A DNA stretch of 64,000 nucleotides, from the NCBI GenBank assembly GCA_023052935.1, contig CM041295.1:23641575-23705574 (forward strand), in the 5' to 3' direction. This DNA comes from Piezodorus guildinii. Its lineage: Eukaryota; Arthropoda; Insecta; Hemiptera; Pentatomidae. The notes beneath the pieces were generated by a model, which searched no databases, was not told where the DNA came from, and saw only the letters and a program-made list of their open reading frames with translations. The first letter of the stretch is position 1; each line of letters opens with the position of its first letter. Shown piece by piece: positions 63,961 through 64,000 of the stretch. Position numbers and translations under genes: made by a program.

Positions 63961-64000
63961 ACCTGAAGAGCTCGGTTGTGTAGTTAATTTCTTATTGTTA

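Larger units (their letters stand above)
59930..64000 (-). mobile_element. Jockey-clade element C3, defective, runs past window end
   Basis: Same family as C1, in the same order on the minus strand: 3' UTR (59930-60238), RT (60239 to about 61980), endonuclease (about 62000-62870), ORF1 (from 62870 to beyond 64000). Many frameshifts. A 20-bp palindrome, GCATCCTACGCGTAGGATGC, at 61456-61475 is an insertion relative to C1. Confidence 0.88.

Overview
KIND OF ORGANISM. This is nuclear DNA of an animal, most likely an insect or other arthropod. It is AT-rich and full of microsatellites, with almost no host coding sequence. It is a nest of transposable elements typical of arthropod genomes: RTE-, jockey-, CR1/L2-, I/LOA- and R1-like non-LTR retrotransposons, Penelope-like elements (PLEs) with GIY-YIG endonuclease, Ty3/gypsy pol fragments, mariner and a hAT MITE. 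The species cannot be fixed from the sequence. There are no operons, rRNA genes, CRISPR arrays or intact tRNA genes. LAYOUT. 0.6-1.9 kb: RTE-like RT relic (-). 2.0-3.1 kb: unclassified direct repeat. 3.6-3.9 kb: a small membrane-protein ORF (-), the only plausible host gene. 4.8-5.1 kb: short hammerhead-ribozyme foldback element. 5.3-5.7 kb: hAT MITE. 6.1-10.3 kb: one RTE-like element (+) broken by two CR1/L2-like insertions (family B). 10.3-20 kb: PLE relics with several hammerhead motifs, a second foldback element (12.0-12.6 kb), I/LOA relics and a jockey insertion (15.1-16.3 kb). 20.0-22.4 kb: three tRNA-like modules and a decayed jockey copy. 24.0-24.9 kb: mariner with perfect inverted ends but an internal deletion. 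25.7-29.8 kb: one Ty3/gypsy fragment apparently nested in another. 31.0-31.3 kb: 48-bp minisatellite. 32.3-48 kb: (TG)n tracts, head-to-head PLE fragments duplicated in inverted orientation, two R1-clade elements (W1, W2) lying in the (TG)n/(ACAY)n tracts, and a longer PLE (P1). 49.2-57.1 kb: an RTE-like element (-) split by a nearly intact jockey-clade element (C1). 57.7-59.9 kb: an ORF1/FP25-like fragment and a family B element (+). 59.9-64 kb: another jockey-C copy (-) running off the window. HOW IT FITS TOGETHER. The genes are retroelement replication machinery: Gag/ORF1 RNA-binding proteins, APE or GIY-YIG endonucleases, and reverse transcriptases. Nesting gives relative ages: RTE-like elements are old hosts and jockey-C and family B are later arrivals. 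PLE fragments end next to (TG)n tracts, and the R1-clade elements sit in those tracts. The most unusual objects are two short elements with inverted arms and hammerhead-type ribozyme motifs. The larger has perfect 120-bp arms, each carrying a ribozyme in opposite orientation, and a 12-bp target duplication.
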